A stretch of 64,000 nucleotides of DNA from Actinocorallia populi (GCF_002995495.1 NZ_PVZV01000006.1:310001-374000), one strand, 5' to 3'. Numbered from the stretch's first letter, positions 50,180 to 58,354 are shown. Numbers and translations are program-made. Notes: generated by a model not told the origin, from the letters alone.

Positions 50180-50827
50180 CATCGTAAAGGCGTCGGCTCG
50201 CGGCAACCTGGCGCACCGCCTGCACGCGCGGGCCGACGAGGCGATGCGGGCGTGGGAGCCCAGGGCGAGCAGGGCTGTCGCGGCGGCCAGCGGCCAGTTG
50301 GCGGACAGGACGGCGGCCGCGGTCAGGGTGAGGGCGCCGACGCCGACGGCCGCGGCCGCGACGGTGCCCGTCCAGGCGACGGCCAGGGGGAGCTCGCCCG
50401 GAGTGGGGAGCCTGCGGCCGAAGGCGCCGGTGAGCGCCAGGAACACCGTGGCCAGGAGCGCGGTGGCGGCGGCCAGGGCCGTGGCGTTCACGGCCGCCAG
50501 GTGGAGGAGGTGGGGGGCGGTGCCGGAGGAGCCCGCCCAGTACCGGCCCGCGATCAGAAGGGGGAGGAGGAGGGCCATGGTCCGGGCGGTGCGCCGGGCC
50601 TGGGCGAGGGTGAGCTCCCGCTGGAAGGCGGGCGCCAGTTCGGAGACGCTCCCGAACTCGGCCACGGCCCGCCGGGCGGCGTCGGGATCCGGCCCGGGGG
50701 AGAGGTCGGCGGCGGCGTCGGCGAGGCCGCCGCGCAGCTCCTCCAGCATGCGGGCCTTGAGCCGGGCGGGCCCGTGCAGGACGGCCGACAGCTCGGCCAC
50801 GCGCGCCTCGATGGGGTCGGCGGTCAC
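50177..50827 (-). CDS. HAAS-type membrane protein partnered with PadR
   Basis: A 216-residue protein. The N-terminal 75 residues (IEARVAELSAVLHGPARLKARMLEELRGGLADAAADL...ARRAVAEFGSVSELAPAFQREL) match the permease-prefix/HAAS signalling domain that usually accompanies PadR regulators. Four hydrophobic segments follow (about residues 82-98, 107-130, 145-165 and 168-190). The role is unknown, though such proteins are thought to sense the membrane or control a transporter. GTG 50827 overlaps the PadR stop as GTGA. Confidence 0.72.
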   Translation of the reverse strand: MTADPIEARVAELSAVLHGPARLKARMLEELRGGLADAAADLSPGPDPDAARRAVAEFGSVSELAPAFQRELTLAQARRTARTMALLLPLLIAGRYWAGSSGTAPHLLHLAAVNATALAAATALLATVFLALTGAFGRRLPTPGELPLAVAWTGTVAAAAVGVGALTLTAAAVLSANWPLAAATALLALGSHARIASSARACRRCARLPRADAFTM

Positions 50828-51159
50828 GTCGCCTCCCGCAGGGCGGGGTCGAGGACGGAGCCGATGGCGGCGGTGAACTCCCGCCAGGCCGTGCGCTCGT
50901 CGGCGAGGGTGCGGCGGCCGGCGTCGGTGAGCTCGTAGCAGCGGCGGCGCCGCTCGCCCTCGGCCTGCCAGGCGCTGCGCAGCAGGCCGAGCCGCTCCAG
51001 CCGGTTGAGGGCGGGGTAGATCGTGCCCTTGCGCAGTTCCAGCGCGCCGTTGCTGCGCTCCTGCACGGTGGTGATGATCGCGTAGCCGTGCAGGGGGCCC
51101 GCTTCCAGGGCGGCCAGCAGCAGCCCGTCCAGATGGCCTCGTACCGCGTCCGTTCTCAC
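50824..51159 (-). CDS. PadR family transcriptional regulator
   Basis: A 111-residue winged-HTH repressor. HLDGLLLAALEAGPLHGYAIITTVQERSNGALELRKGTIYPALNRLERLGLL (about residues 9-60) is the PadR domain and a short C-terminal helix follows. It forms an operon with the HAAS-type membrane gene. The start is GTG 51159, immediately beside a 15-bp palindrome that would make transcription autoregulated. The divergent DUF2269 gene shares the same upstream region. Confidence 0.85.
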   Translation of the reverse strand: MRTDAVRGHLDGLLLAALEAGPLHGYAIITTVQERSNGALELRKGTIYPALNRLERLGLLRSAWQAEGERRRRCYELTDAGRRTLADERTAWREFTAAIGSVLDPALREAT

Positions 51160-51220
51160 GGTAGGCAGCCTACCTATGGTCGGCGGATCTGTGCTATCTC
51201 TCTATGTATTGGCAGCCAAT
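51160..51220. promoter_or_regulatory. Two PadR-type operators with a common core
   Basis: GGTAGG-CAG-CCTACC (51160-51174) abuts the padR start, and ATTGG-CAG-CCAAT (51208-51220) lies 47 bases further on, ahead of the divergent DUF2269 gene. Both are perfect dyads around GGCAGCC, so one regulator, probably the PadR, could bind both and control both directions. Confidence 0.6.
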
Positions 51221-51251
51221 CTATTGGCCGCCTACCCCGGAGGAGGACCCG

Positions 51252-51692
51252 TTGACCGAGCTGCTGCTGACCCTGCACGTCCTGGCCGCGATCCTGGCGA
51301 TCGGCCCGATCACCGTCGCCGGATCCCTGTTCCCCCGCCACATGGGCGCGGTCCTGGAGGGGGACGGGCAGGCCGTCCGGACCGCCGAGATCCTCCACCG
51401 CGTCTGCCGCGGCTACGCCCTCGTGGGCATCGCCGTCCCGGTCTTCGGCTTCGCCACCGGAGTCCGCCTCGGCGTCCTGGCCGAGCACTGGCTGATCGCC
51501 TCGGTGATCCTGACGGTCCTCGCCGCGGCGGTCCTGGAGCTGGCCATCATCCCCACCCAGCGCCGCCTCCTGGCCGACCCGGCTCCCGAGGGCAGACCGG
51601 CGATCTCCCGCCTGCACATGCTCACGGGCGTCTTCAACCTCCTGTGGGCGGCCGTCGTCGTCCTGATGGTCGTCCGCCCCGGTGCGGGCTGA
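51252..51692 (+). CDS. DUF2269-like integral membrane protein
   Basis: A 146-residue protein with four hydrophobic segments (about residues 2-22, 54-72, 77-97 and 122-143). The opening, LLLTLHVLAAILAIGPITVAGSLFPRHM, resembles DUF2269 membrane proteins of unknown role. TTG 51252 was chosen because GGAGGAGG stands 5 bases upstream. An ATG at 51204 would add an unlikely Pro/Trp-rich extension and overlap an operator. It is divergent from the PadR-HAAS pair and may share its control. Confidence 0.62.
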   Translation: MTELLLTLHVLAAILAIGPITVAGSLFPRHMGAVLEGDGQAVRTAEILHRVCRGYALVGIAVPVFGFATGVRLGVLAEHWLIASVILTVLAAAVLELAIIPTQRRLLADPAPEGRPAISRLHMLTGVFNLLWAAVVVLMVVRPGAG

Positions 51693-51751
51693 GTCCCCGG
51701 GATCGGGGAAGGACCTGACGCATCAGGGTTCGATCGGGGTGCGGGGGACGG

Positions 51752-52573
51752 ATGGGCGAGCGGGGCGCGGAGCTCTCGGGAGTGGAGTGGACGGCGCTGG
51801 TGACGCTGTACCTGCGGGCGGTGGAGAGCCGTTCGAAGGAGTCGATCCTCAAGGATCGCGCCGCGTCGGAGGCGGTGCGCCGGCTCGGCGGCGACTTCGG
51901 TCTCGGTTCGCTGAAGATGCGGCTGACGGCCGGCGACCGGTACCTGGTGGTCCTGCGGGCCAGGCAGCTCGACCTGTGGGCCGCGGACTTCCTCGCCCGC
52001 CATCCCGACGCCGTCGTGGTGCAGCTCGGTTGCGGGCTGGACAGCCGGGCGTCCCGGCTGGACGTCCCGCCGGGGGTCCTCTGGTTCGACGTCGACCTCC
52101 CGGAGGTGGCCGAGCTGCGCCGGAGGCTCTTTCCCGACCGGGAGGGCCACCGGACGATCGGCGCGTCGGTGACCGAGTCGCGGTGGTGGGAGGAGGTCCC
52201 CTGGGACCGGCCGGTGCTCGCCATCGCGGAGGGGCTGCTGATGTACCTGGAGGAGCAGGAGGTCCGCCGCCTGCTGGAACGCCTGACGGACCGCTTCACC
52301 ACCGGGACGCTGCTGTTCGACGGCGTCGCGCCCTGGGTCGTGCGGATCTCCGAACGGCTTCCCCGGGCCTACCGGGGTTTCGGCATGCACTGGGCGACCC
52401 GCAACGCCTGGGAGCTCGAACAGTGGAACCCGCGCCTCCGGCGCATCGAGGAGGTCGCGCCGCTGGCCCGGTACCCCGTGATCCCCTCGCGCTTCTACCG
52501 CTGCCTGTACCGGGTGCTCAGCCTCATCCCCCCGCTGCGGAACGAGCTGAAGCTGTTCCGCTTCGAGTTCTGA
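51752..52573 (+). CDS. SAM-dependent O-methyltransferase, TcmP/leucine-carboxyl-methyltransferase type
   Basis: A 273-residue methyltransferase. SGVEWTALVTLYLRAVESRSKESILKDRAASEAV and VVQLGCGLDSRASRLDVPPGVLWFDVDLPEV (about residues 88-118, the SAM site) match the LCM/TcmP superfamily, as does AIAEGLLMYLEEQEVRRLLERL. These enzymes methylate carboxyl groups of small molecules or polyketides. There is no biosynthetic cluster here, so the substrate is unknown. It precedes an unrelated class I methyltransferase by 40 bases. Confidence 0.78.
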   Translation: MGERGAELSGVEWTALVTLYLRAVESRSKESILKDRAASEAVRRLGGDFGLGSLKMRLTAGDRYLVVLRARQLDLWAADFLARHPDAVVVQLGCGLDSRASRLDVPPGVLWFDVDLPEVAELRRRLFPDREGHRTIGASVTESRWWEEVPWDRPVLAIAEGLLMYLEEQEVRRLLERLTDRFTTGTLLFDGVAPWVVRISERLPRAYRGFGMHWATRNAWELEQWNPRLRRIEEVAPLARYPVIPSRFYRCLYRVLSLIPPLRNELKLFRFEF

Positions 52574-52600
52574 GTTCCGCGTGGCGGGGGCGGCGCGGCC

Positions 52601-52606
52601 TATGCT
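52601..52606 (+). promoter_or_regulatory. Leaderless-type -10 element
   Basis: TATGCT ends 7 bases before the ATG of the methyltransferase at 52614, the spacing of leaderless actinobacterial transcripts in which the A of ATG is the first base. No ribosome site precedes that ATG, consistent with this reading. Confidence 0.5.
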
Positions 52607-52613
52607 GGCGGGC

Positions 52614-53219
52614 ATGAGTCGTTGGGAAGAGCTCACCGGAGGGACGTCCGGGGAGGACTACGCCGCGCGGTTCGCGGCGCTGGCGGAGTCGGGGAAGGAC
52701 CTGCACGGGGAGGCGCGGTTCTGCGCGGCGCTCGTCCCGCCGGGGTCGCGGATCCTGGACGCCGGCTGCGGCACCGGACGCGTCATGATCCGCCTCGCGG
52801 AGCTCGGCTACGACTGCGTGGGCGTGGACCTGGACGAGTCCATGCTGGCCGTCGCGCGGAAGGCCGCGCCGGACCTGCCGTGGTTCCAGGCCGACCTGGC
52901 CGGGTTCGACCCCGCCGCGCTCGGCATCCCCGGCGACTTCGACCTCGTGGTGGCGGCGGGCAACATCTTCCCGCTGCTCGCCTCCGGCACCGAGGGAGAG
53001 GTGGCACGCAGGCTCGCGGCGGCCCTGAAGCCCGGCGGCCTGCTCGTCGCGGGCTTCGGCCTCGACCGCGCCCACCTGCCCGTCCCGCCGAGCATCACCT
53101 TGGACGAGTACGACGCCCACTGCGCCGCGGCGGGCCTCACCCTCGTCGACCGCTTCGCCACCTGGGACGCCGACCCCTACGACGGCGGCGGCTACGCCGT
53201 GAGCGTCCACCGCCGCTGA
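52614..53219 (+). CDS. Class I SAM-dependent methyltransferase
   Basis: A 201-residue Rossmann methyltransferase. Motif I is ILDAGCGTGRVMIRLAELGYDCVGVDLDESML (about residues 47-78), followed by FDLVVAAGNIFPLL and ALKPGGLLVAGFGLDRAHLP. The opening EELTGGTSGEDYAARFAALAESGKDLHGEA is common to a family of small actinobacterial methyltransferases with unassigned substrates. ATG 52614 lacks a ribosome site but has a -10 element at leaderless spacing. Confidence 0.78.
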   Translation: MSRWEELTGGTSGEDYAARFAALAESGKDLHGEARFCAALVPPGSRILDAGCGTGRVMIRLAELGYDCVGVDLDESMLAVARKAAPDLPWFQADLAGFDPAALGIPGDFDLVVAAGNIFPLLASGTEGEVARRLAAALKPGGLLVAGFGLDRAHLPVPPSITLDEYDAHCAAAGLTLVDRFATWDADPYDGGGYAVSVHRR

Positions 53220-53235
53220 CGGGCGCACTTCCGCG

Positions 53236-53904
53236 TCACCCGACGAGGCCGGCGCGGAAGGCCGCCATCGCGAGCTGGACGCGGTTGGTGGCGGAGAGCT
53301 TCTCGAAGAGCCGGGTGATGTGGCTTTTCACGGTCGCTTCGCTCATGTGGAGGCGGGCGGCGATCTCGGCGTTGGAGCGGCCCTGGCCGATCTCGACGAG
53401 GACCTGGCGTTCGCGGGCGGTCAGCGGATCCAGCCGGGAGAGGGCCTCGCGGCGGCGGGCCCGGTCCCCGGCGGCGAAGGCCGTGAAGTGGGCGATCACC
53501 TGGCGGGTGACGGCAGGGGAGAGCACGGATCCGCCCGAGGCCGCGAGGCGGACGGCGCGGATCAGGTCCAGCGGCGGGGTGTCCTTCAGGAGGAAACCGG
53601 ACGCTCCGGCCTCCAGGGCCTGGAAGACGTGGTCGTCGGCGGTGAAGGTGGTCAGGACGATCACCGCGGGCGGGTGGTCGCCGGCGCGCAGTTCGGCGGT
53701 GGCGGCCACGCCGTCCATGCGGGGCATGCGGATGTCCATCAGCACCACGTCGGGCCGGAGCCTGCGCGCGGCCTCGATCGCGGTGCGGCCGTCCTCGGCC
53801 TCCCCGACGACCTCCAGGTCCCCGGACGTCTCGAGGATCATGCGCAGGCCGACCCGGACCAGCGCCTCGTCGTCGGCGAGCAGGACGGAGACCACCGGGT
53901 TCAC
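53236..53904 (-). CDS. NarL/LuxR-family response regulator
   Basis: A 222-residue response regulator. The receiver has the acidic pair DD11-12, phospho-acceptor Asp57 in VVLMDIRMPRMDG and Lys near residue 107 in GFLLKDTPP. The C-terminal LuxR HTH is at about 155-215 (LTARERQVLVEIGQGRSNAEIAARLHMSEATVKSHITRLFEKL). GTG 53904 overlaps the stop of the histidine kinase (GTGA). The pair probably regulates the divergent serine hydrolase gene, itself or an unlinked target. Confidence 0.9.
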   Translation of the reverse strand: MNPVVSVLLADDEALVRVGLRMILETSGDLEVVGEAEDGRTAIEAARRLRPDVVLMDIRMPRMDGVAATAELRAGDHPPAVIVLTTFTADDHVFQALEAGASGFLLKDTPPLDLIRAVRLAASGGSVLSPAVTRQVIAHFTAFAAGDRARRREALSRLDPLTARERQVLVEIGQGRSNAEIAARLHMSEATVKSHITRLFEKLSATNRVQLAMAAFRAGLVG

Positions 53905-55028
53905 CGCGCTCCTTCGACCGGGACGCGGGCCCGCAGCCGCCAGCCTCCGTCACCGGCGGGCCCGCCGTCCATCGTCCCGCCCGCCAGCCTGATCCGTTCG
54001 GCGAGGCCGGTCAGGCCCGAGCCCGAACCGGGCAGGTCCATCGGTGCGGTCCGTCCCGCCGGGTTCTCCACCAGCACCGTCACCTCCCGGCCGTCCTTGC
54101 GCACCGAGACGGCCACCGGTGAGCCGGGGGAGTGCTTGCGGGCGTTGGTGAGCCCTTCCCGCACGACCCGGTGGACGACCCGTGCCACGTCCGGCGGCAG
54201 TTCCCCGGCGTCGTCGCGCAGTTCGACCTCCTGTCCGGCCTGAGCGGACGCGTGTATCAGCGACTCCAGATCGGTGAACGGTTCGGCCATGGTGTCCTCG
54301 TCTCCGCCGGTCCTCAGCACGCCCAGGACGGTGCGCAGCTCCTGCAGGGCTTCTCGCGCGGTGACCCGGATCAGCCCGGCGCCCTGCCGGACGCGTTCCG
54401 GGTCGCCCTCCGCGCCCAGTTCCAGGGCTCCGGCGTGCAGGGCGATCAGCGAGACCTTGTGCGCCAGCACGTCGTGCATCTCCCTTGCGATCCGGGTGCG
54501 CTCGGCGGAGCGGGCCTGCTCGTCGCGCAGCAGCCGTTCGGTCTCGGCTCGTTCGGCCCGCTCCCGCAACGACTCCTTCAGTTCGCGCTGTACGGCCAGG
54601 TAGGCCCCGAGTCCGAGCGGCGGCAGTACGAGCAGCGCCGAGAAGACGGCGTCGTCCGCGTCCGGGGCCCCCTCGTTGAGCCACGACCAGCCGGTGACCC
54701 CGGCCCAGCCCGCGATCGCCGGCACCCACAGGAGCCGTCGCGCTCCGTATGCCGCTCCCGCGTAGAGCCCCGCCAGCAGCGGTCCCGGGCCGCCCGTCAG
54801 CGGGTAGGCGACCGAGCCCGCCAGGGCGGCGACGTACGGGTGGCGGCGGCCCGGCCACTGCGCCAGGCTCGCCGCTATCCCGGCGGCCGCGATGACGGGC
54901 CTCGGCGCGGACGCCCACGGGGTCTTCACCGCGAGGGCGGTGAGGAAGAGGCATCCCAGCACCAGGGCCCCGTCGAGGACGCGGCTGCCAGGCGCCGGCA
55001 CGCGCCGACCGGCGAGGGGGATCTCCAT
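53901..55028 (-). CDS. Two-component sensor histidine kinase (HisKA_3 type)
   Basis: A 375-residue kinase. Four to six hydrophobic segments occupy about residues 18-145 with no large extracellular domain, so it may sense the membrane itself. A coiled stretch (LKESLRERAERAETERLLRDEQARSAERTRI) leads to the HisKA_3 box REMHDVLAHKVSLIALHAG with His185. The ATPase domain shows VVREGLTNARKHSPGS and GSGLTGLAERIRLAGG. It is co-transcribed with the downstream response regulator. ATG 55028 faces the serine hydrolase gene across a 167-base gap. Confidence 0.88.
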   Translation of the reverse strand: MEIPLAGRRVPAPGSRVLDGALVLGCLFLTALAVKTPWASAPRPVIAAAGIAASLAQWPGRRHPYVAALAGSVAYPLTGGPGPLLAGLYAGAAYGARRLLWVPAIAGWAGVTGWSWLNEGAPDADDAVFSALLVLPPLGLGAYLAVQRELKESLRERAERAETERLLRDEQARSAERTRIAREMHDVLAHKVSLIALHAGALELGAEGDPERVRQGAGLIRVTAREALQELRTVLGVLRTGGDEDTMAEPFTDLESLIHASAQAGQEVELRDDAGELPPDVARVVHRVVREGLTNARKHSPGSPVAVSVRKDGREVTVLVENPAGRTAPMDLPGSGSGLTGLAERIRLAGGTMDGGPAGDGGWRLRARVPVEGAR

Positions 55029-55095
55029 GGGAGCAGCCTAGGGACGGTGTGGACCCGCGCCCATGCCCCTTTGGTGGAGAAAATCCGTGTTCGGT

Positions 55096-55113
55096 CTCCG
55101 ACGAAAGTCGGAG
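55096..55113. promoter_or_regulatory. Perfect inverted repeat in the kinase/hydrolase gap
   Basis: CTCCGAC-GAAA-GTCGGAG has 7-bp perfect arms around GAAA. It lies midway between the divergent kinase and serine hydrolase starts and is a good candidate for a response-regulator site, or for a hairpin in the hydrolase leader. The rest of 55029-55195 shows no other structure. Confidence 0.45.
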
Positions 55114-55195
55114 CCGGTCGTGGCTTGTGCTCCGATGTGCGCAGGGGCCGCCCGTCGGCACGCTGATCGGCATCCGATCGCATCGAGGAGAGCCG

Positions 55196-57097
55196 ATGAG
55201 TACACGTTCGTCACGCCTGGTGGGCGGAGTCCTGCTCGCTCTGACGGCCGGCGCCGCCGTTCTGGCGGGTCCGGGGCCCGCCGGGGCCGCGCCCCCCGGC
55301 TGCCCGAGCCCGGAACGGGCGGCACTGGCCGATTTCTTCGGCACCGCCGTGCCCGAGCGGCTCGCCCGGGACCGCGTGCCGGGCGCGGTGGTCTCGGTGG
55401 TCTCCGGCGGGAAGACCGTCTTCTCCGGCGGTTACGGCCTGGCCGACAAGGAGGAGGGAACGCCTTTCGACGCCTCCCGCTCCCTGGTGCGCATCGCGTC
55501 GATCAGCAAGCTGTTCACCTGGACGGCCGTGATGCAGCAGGTCGAAGCCGGGCGGCTCGACCTGGACACCGACGTGAACCGCTACCTGAAGACCTTCCGG
55601 ATCCCCGCGACGTTTCCCGAGCCGGTGACGCTGCGCACGCTGATGAACCACACCTCCGGTTTCGAGGACACCGTCATCGGCACCGGCGCGCGCAGCGAGG
55701 AGGACGTGGAGCCGCTGGAGGAGTACCTCGCCGACGCGATGCCCGCCCGAGTCCGCCCGCCTGGTGAGATCTCGGCCTACTCCAACTACGGTGCGGCCCT
55801 CGCCGGGCACATCGTGGCGCAGACGAGCGGCGAACCCTACGACCGCTACGTCCGGAAGCATCTGCTCGAGCCCCTCGGCATGACGCGCAGCACCGCGTCC
55901 GAGCCGGTTCCCGCGGCCCTCGCAGGCGACCTCGCCGTCGGCTACGACTTCGACATCGAGCCCCCCGAGCCGATTCCCTTCACCTTCGGCCAGCTGGCGC
56001 CGGACGGGTCGATCAGCGCCACGGCCGACGACGTCGCCCGCTTCATGGCCGCCCACCTCGACCGGGGCCGCGGTCTCCTCTCACCGGCCACCGCGGCCCT
56101 GATGCACACCCGCTCCTATGCCGCCGACCCCCGCCTGGGGGGCTACGCCCACGGCTTCATGGACCGCATCCGCGACGGCCGCCGCGTCCTGATGCACGAC
56201 GGCAGCTGGGAGGGCTTCCAGAGCGCGCTGCTCCTGGTGCCGGGCTGCGACCTCGGCCTGTTCGTCTCGACCAACGGCACCAACGGCGGCGAGGCCGCCG
56301 CTCCCCTCATCGATGCCTTCTTCGAGCGTTTCGTCCCCGCTCCGGCGTCCCCCGAGGAACACGCCGCTCCCCTCGCCACCGCGCGGATGAAGCCCGCCGA
56401 CCCTCGGCCCGGCTTCTACAAGCCGACCCGGCACGCCGCCTCGACGGTCGAGAAGCTCAACACCCTGCTCGGCCAGATGCGTCTCAAGGTCGACGGAGAC
56501 GGGGCCGTGCACTTCAAGGGCGGCAAATGGACCCGCCGGGACGACGGCCTCTACGTACGGGAGAACGGCAAGGACCACCTGGTCTTCCTCGAGGGCAGGG
56601 ACGGCGAGCGCTATGTGGCGACCGACGGCCCCGCCTACCAGCTGATGAGCCGGGGTGAGACCCTGCCGGTCAACCTGGCGGTCCTTCTGGTGCTCGCCGT
56701 CCTCGGCCTGACCGCCCTGGCCGTTCCGGCGTCGGCTCTGTGGCGGCGTGCCTTCGCGCGGCAGTCCTCCGCGACCCCTTCTTGGCGCAGGGCCCGCTCC
56801 CTGATCGCGGTGTCGTCGCTCCTGACCCTGGTCTTCCTGATCCTGCTGGCGCTCACGCTGTTCTTCAACACCGGTGTGTTCCTCTACGGCACTCCGCTGT
56901 CCTTCCGAATGCTCCTGGGGCTGCCGCCGCTCGCCCTTGTGACGTCCGCAGCCGGTGCTTTCCTCACCGTCAGGGCGTGGCGGGGCTCGGATGCAGGGCT
57001 CGCCTCCCGCATCCACCAGGTGCTCCTCCTGCCGGCTGTGATCCCCTTCGTCTGGTTCCTGTGGCAGTGGAACCTGCTCGGCTGGCAGTTGCCCTGA
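55196..57097 (+). CDS. Secreted beta-lactamase-fold serine hydrolase with C-terminal membrane domain
   Basis: A 633-residue protein. A signal peptide (about residues 1-31, ending AGAA) precedes a class C beta-lactamase/DD-peptidase-like domain (about 40-385). Ser102-x-x-Lys105 lies in IASISKLF, the Tyr motif is YSN in ISAYSNYGAALAGH and HDGSWEGF takes the place of the KTG-type strand. A linker with an MRLKVDGDGAVHFKGGKW module leads to about four membrane helices (535-633). Targets could be peptidoglycan, peptides or esters. ATG 55196 has a GAGGAG site. It is divergent from a two-component system that may regulate it. Confidence 0.85.
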   Translation: MSTRSSRLVGGVLLALTAGAAVLAGPGPAGAAPPGCPSPERAALADFFGTAVPERLARDRVPGAVVSVVSGGKTVFSGGYGLADKEEGTPFDASRSLVRIASISKLFTWTAVMQQVEAGRLDLDTDVNRYLKTFRIPATFPEPVTLRTLMNHTSGFEDTVIGTGARSEEDVEPLEEYLADAMPARVRPPGEISAYSNYGAALAGHIVAQTSGEPYDRYVRKHLLEPLGMTRSTASEPVPAALAGDLAVGYDFDIEPPEPIPFTFGQLAPDGSISATADDVARFMAAHLDRGRGLLSPATAALMHTRSYAADPRLGGYAHGFMDRIRDGRRVLMHDGSWEGFQSALLLVPGCDLGLFVSTNGTNGGEAAAPLIDAFFERFVPAPASPEEHAAPLATARMKPADPRPGFYKPTRHAASTVEKLNTLLGQMRLKVDGDGAVHFKGGKWTRRDDGLYVRENGKDHLVFLEGRDGERYVATDGPAYQLMSRGETLPVNLAVLLVLAVLGLTALAVPASALWRRAFARQSSATPSWRRARSLIAVSSLLTLVFLILLALTLFFNTGVFLYGTPLSFRMLLGLPPLALVTSAAGAFLTVRAWRGSDAGLASRIHQVLLLPAVIPFVWFLWQWNLLGWQLP

Positions 57098-57117
57098 CAG
57101 CGGACGGCCGGAGCGGG

Positions 57118-57256
57118 TCAGCCCGAGAAGGGGGCGACGTAACCGGTGGCGCGGCCGTCCGGGGTGAGCAGGCGGCCCATCTGGTTCGGGGTGTGCAGGC
57201 AGACCGCCCGCTCGTGGAGGGTGAGGGCGGACGCCTTGCCCTGGCGGACGGCACCG
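57118..57256 (-). pseudogene. Coding-like 3' remnant of an unidentified gene
   Basis: Directly after the SDR stop, the minus strand reads about 40 codons with actinobacterial GC3 use ending ...TPDGRATGYVAPFSG and TGA at 57118. No start codon fits except a mid-fragment ATG (in NQMGRLL), and there is no ribosome site. It looks like the tail of a larger gene whose front was lost, perhaps when the SDR gene arrived. I do not recognise the family. Confidence 0.42.
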
Positions 57257-58294
57257 TTACCGGGGAGCGTCCGGGGAGGGTTCTGCGTCGCGGGACGTGC
57301 TGAGGTGGTGTTCGGAGAACCACCGCACGGCGTCTTGGACGCTCTCCTCCAGCGGGCGGGGCGTCCAGCCGAGATCTTCGCGCGTCCGGGCCGAGTCGAG
57401 GGGGCCGAAAGCCGTGGCCAGCACGATCGAATCCGGGCAGAGCCGCTGGTCGTGCAGGCCGCGGATGCGGGACACGAGGTGGCTCGCTCGGGCCGCGGCG
57501 AGCGCCAGTCGTACCGGCATCGTTCGCGGTGGTCGTTTGCCGAGTACCGCGGCGGCCAGTGCGTGCAGTTCGGTCTGGGTGACATGTCCGGCGGACACGA
57601 TGTAGCGGGTTCCGGTCCTGCCCTTGTCCTCGGCGAGGAGAAGGGCCTCGGCCGCGTCCCGCACGTCCACCCAGGGCACTCCGGCGTTGAGGACGAACGG
57701 CATCGTGCCCTTGGCGGCCTGCCACAGGAGTTCGCCGTGCGGTGTGGGCTGCCGGTCGTGCGGGCCGTAGGTGTTGGCCACGCACAACGAGATGCCGGGC
57801 AGCCCTCGCTCCCTGCAGTACTCGAAGAACTTCTTCTCCCCGTCCGCCCGGGAACGCAGGTACTGCGGGGCCCGGTCGTACCAGTTGAAGGCGTCGTCCT
57901 CGGTGACGGGCCGCCCCGCGTGGACGCCGATGGTCCCGATGGTCCCGGTGTGCACGAACCGTTCGACCCCGGTCTCCAGCGCGGCCTCCATGGAGTTGAC
58001 CAGCCCGTCGACGTTCGTGCGGTAGAGCGGGGCGGGGTCGCTCAGCCACGCGCGCGTGTCGACCGCACCGTGGAAGATCGTTCCGCATCCCTTCATGGCG
58101 TCGAGCAGCGTCTTCTTGTCGGCCAGGTCCCCGATCCGCTTGTCGTAGGCGAGCCCGTCCAGACCGGAGAGGTCGCTGGAGGGCCGGGCCAGGATCCGCA
58201 CTTCGCGTCCTCGTGCGGCCAGCGCCCGCACCACGTGCCCGCCCAGGAATCCGCTGGCGCCGATGACCAGCGCGGGTCCGCCTTTGTTCGTCAC
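57257..58294 (-). CDS. NAD(P)-dependent epimerase/dehydratase (extended SDR)
   Basis: A 345-residue extended SDR. The cofactor motif is VIGASGFLGGHVVRALAARGREVRILAR (about residues 9-36), and FHGAVDTRAWLSDPAPLYRTNVDG and VHTGTIGTIG follow. The catalytic YxxxK appears as YLRSR in APQYLRSRADGEKKFFEY, so Lys is replaced by Arg. It resembles the dihydroflavonol-reductase/hydroxysteroid-dehydrogenase-like group; the substrate is unknown. The start is GTG 58294, with no ribosome site but a -10 at leaderless spacing. It is divergent from the BtuF-like gene. Confidence 0.8.
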   Translation of the reverse strand: MTNKGGPALVIGASGFLGGHVVRALAARGREVRILARPSSDLSGLDGLAYDKRIGDLADKKTLLDAMKGCGTIFHGAVDTRAWLSDPAPLYRTNVDGLVNSMEAALETGVERFVHTGTIGTIGVHAGRPVTEDDAFNWYDRAPQYLRSRADGEKKFFEYCRERGLPGISLCVANTYGPHDRQPTPHGELLWQAAKGTMPFVLNAGVPWVDVRDAAEALLLAEDKGRTGTRYIVSAGHVTQTELHALAAAVLGKRPPRTMPVRLALAAARASHLVSRIRGLHDQRLCPDSIVLATAFGPLDSARTREDLGWTPRPLEESVQDAVRWFSEHHLSTSRDAEPSPDAPR

Positions 58295-58300
58295 GGGTTG

Positions 58301-58306
58301 AATATA
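58301..58306 (-). promoter_or_regulatory. Leaderless-type -10 element of the SDR gene
   Basis: On the minus strand TATATT ends 6 bases before the SDR GTG. The short AT-rich patch 58300-58317 is shared with the divergent BtuF-like gene. The spacing suggests a leaderless message. Confidence 0.5.
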
Positions 58307-58354
58307 GTATGAGATTTGTGGGTTTCGGGCCTGCGGAGAGACGATCAGCGGGTG

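Noticed and set aside
51752-53219. Two adjacent methyltransferases as a restriction-modification or DNA phosphorothioation-type defence locus
   Set aside because: The first belongs to the TcmP/leucine-carboxyl-methyltransferase family and the second is a generic small-molecule methyltransferase. No nuclease or target-recognition gene is nearby.
57118-57585. A complete 155-codon minus-strand protein gene
   Set aside because: Its first two thirds run antiphase through the real SDR gene and look like shadow sequence. Only the last 40 or so codons, beyond the SDR stop, look coding, so I list just that tail as a remnant.
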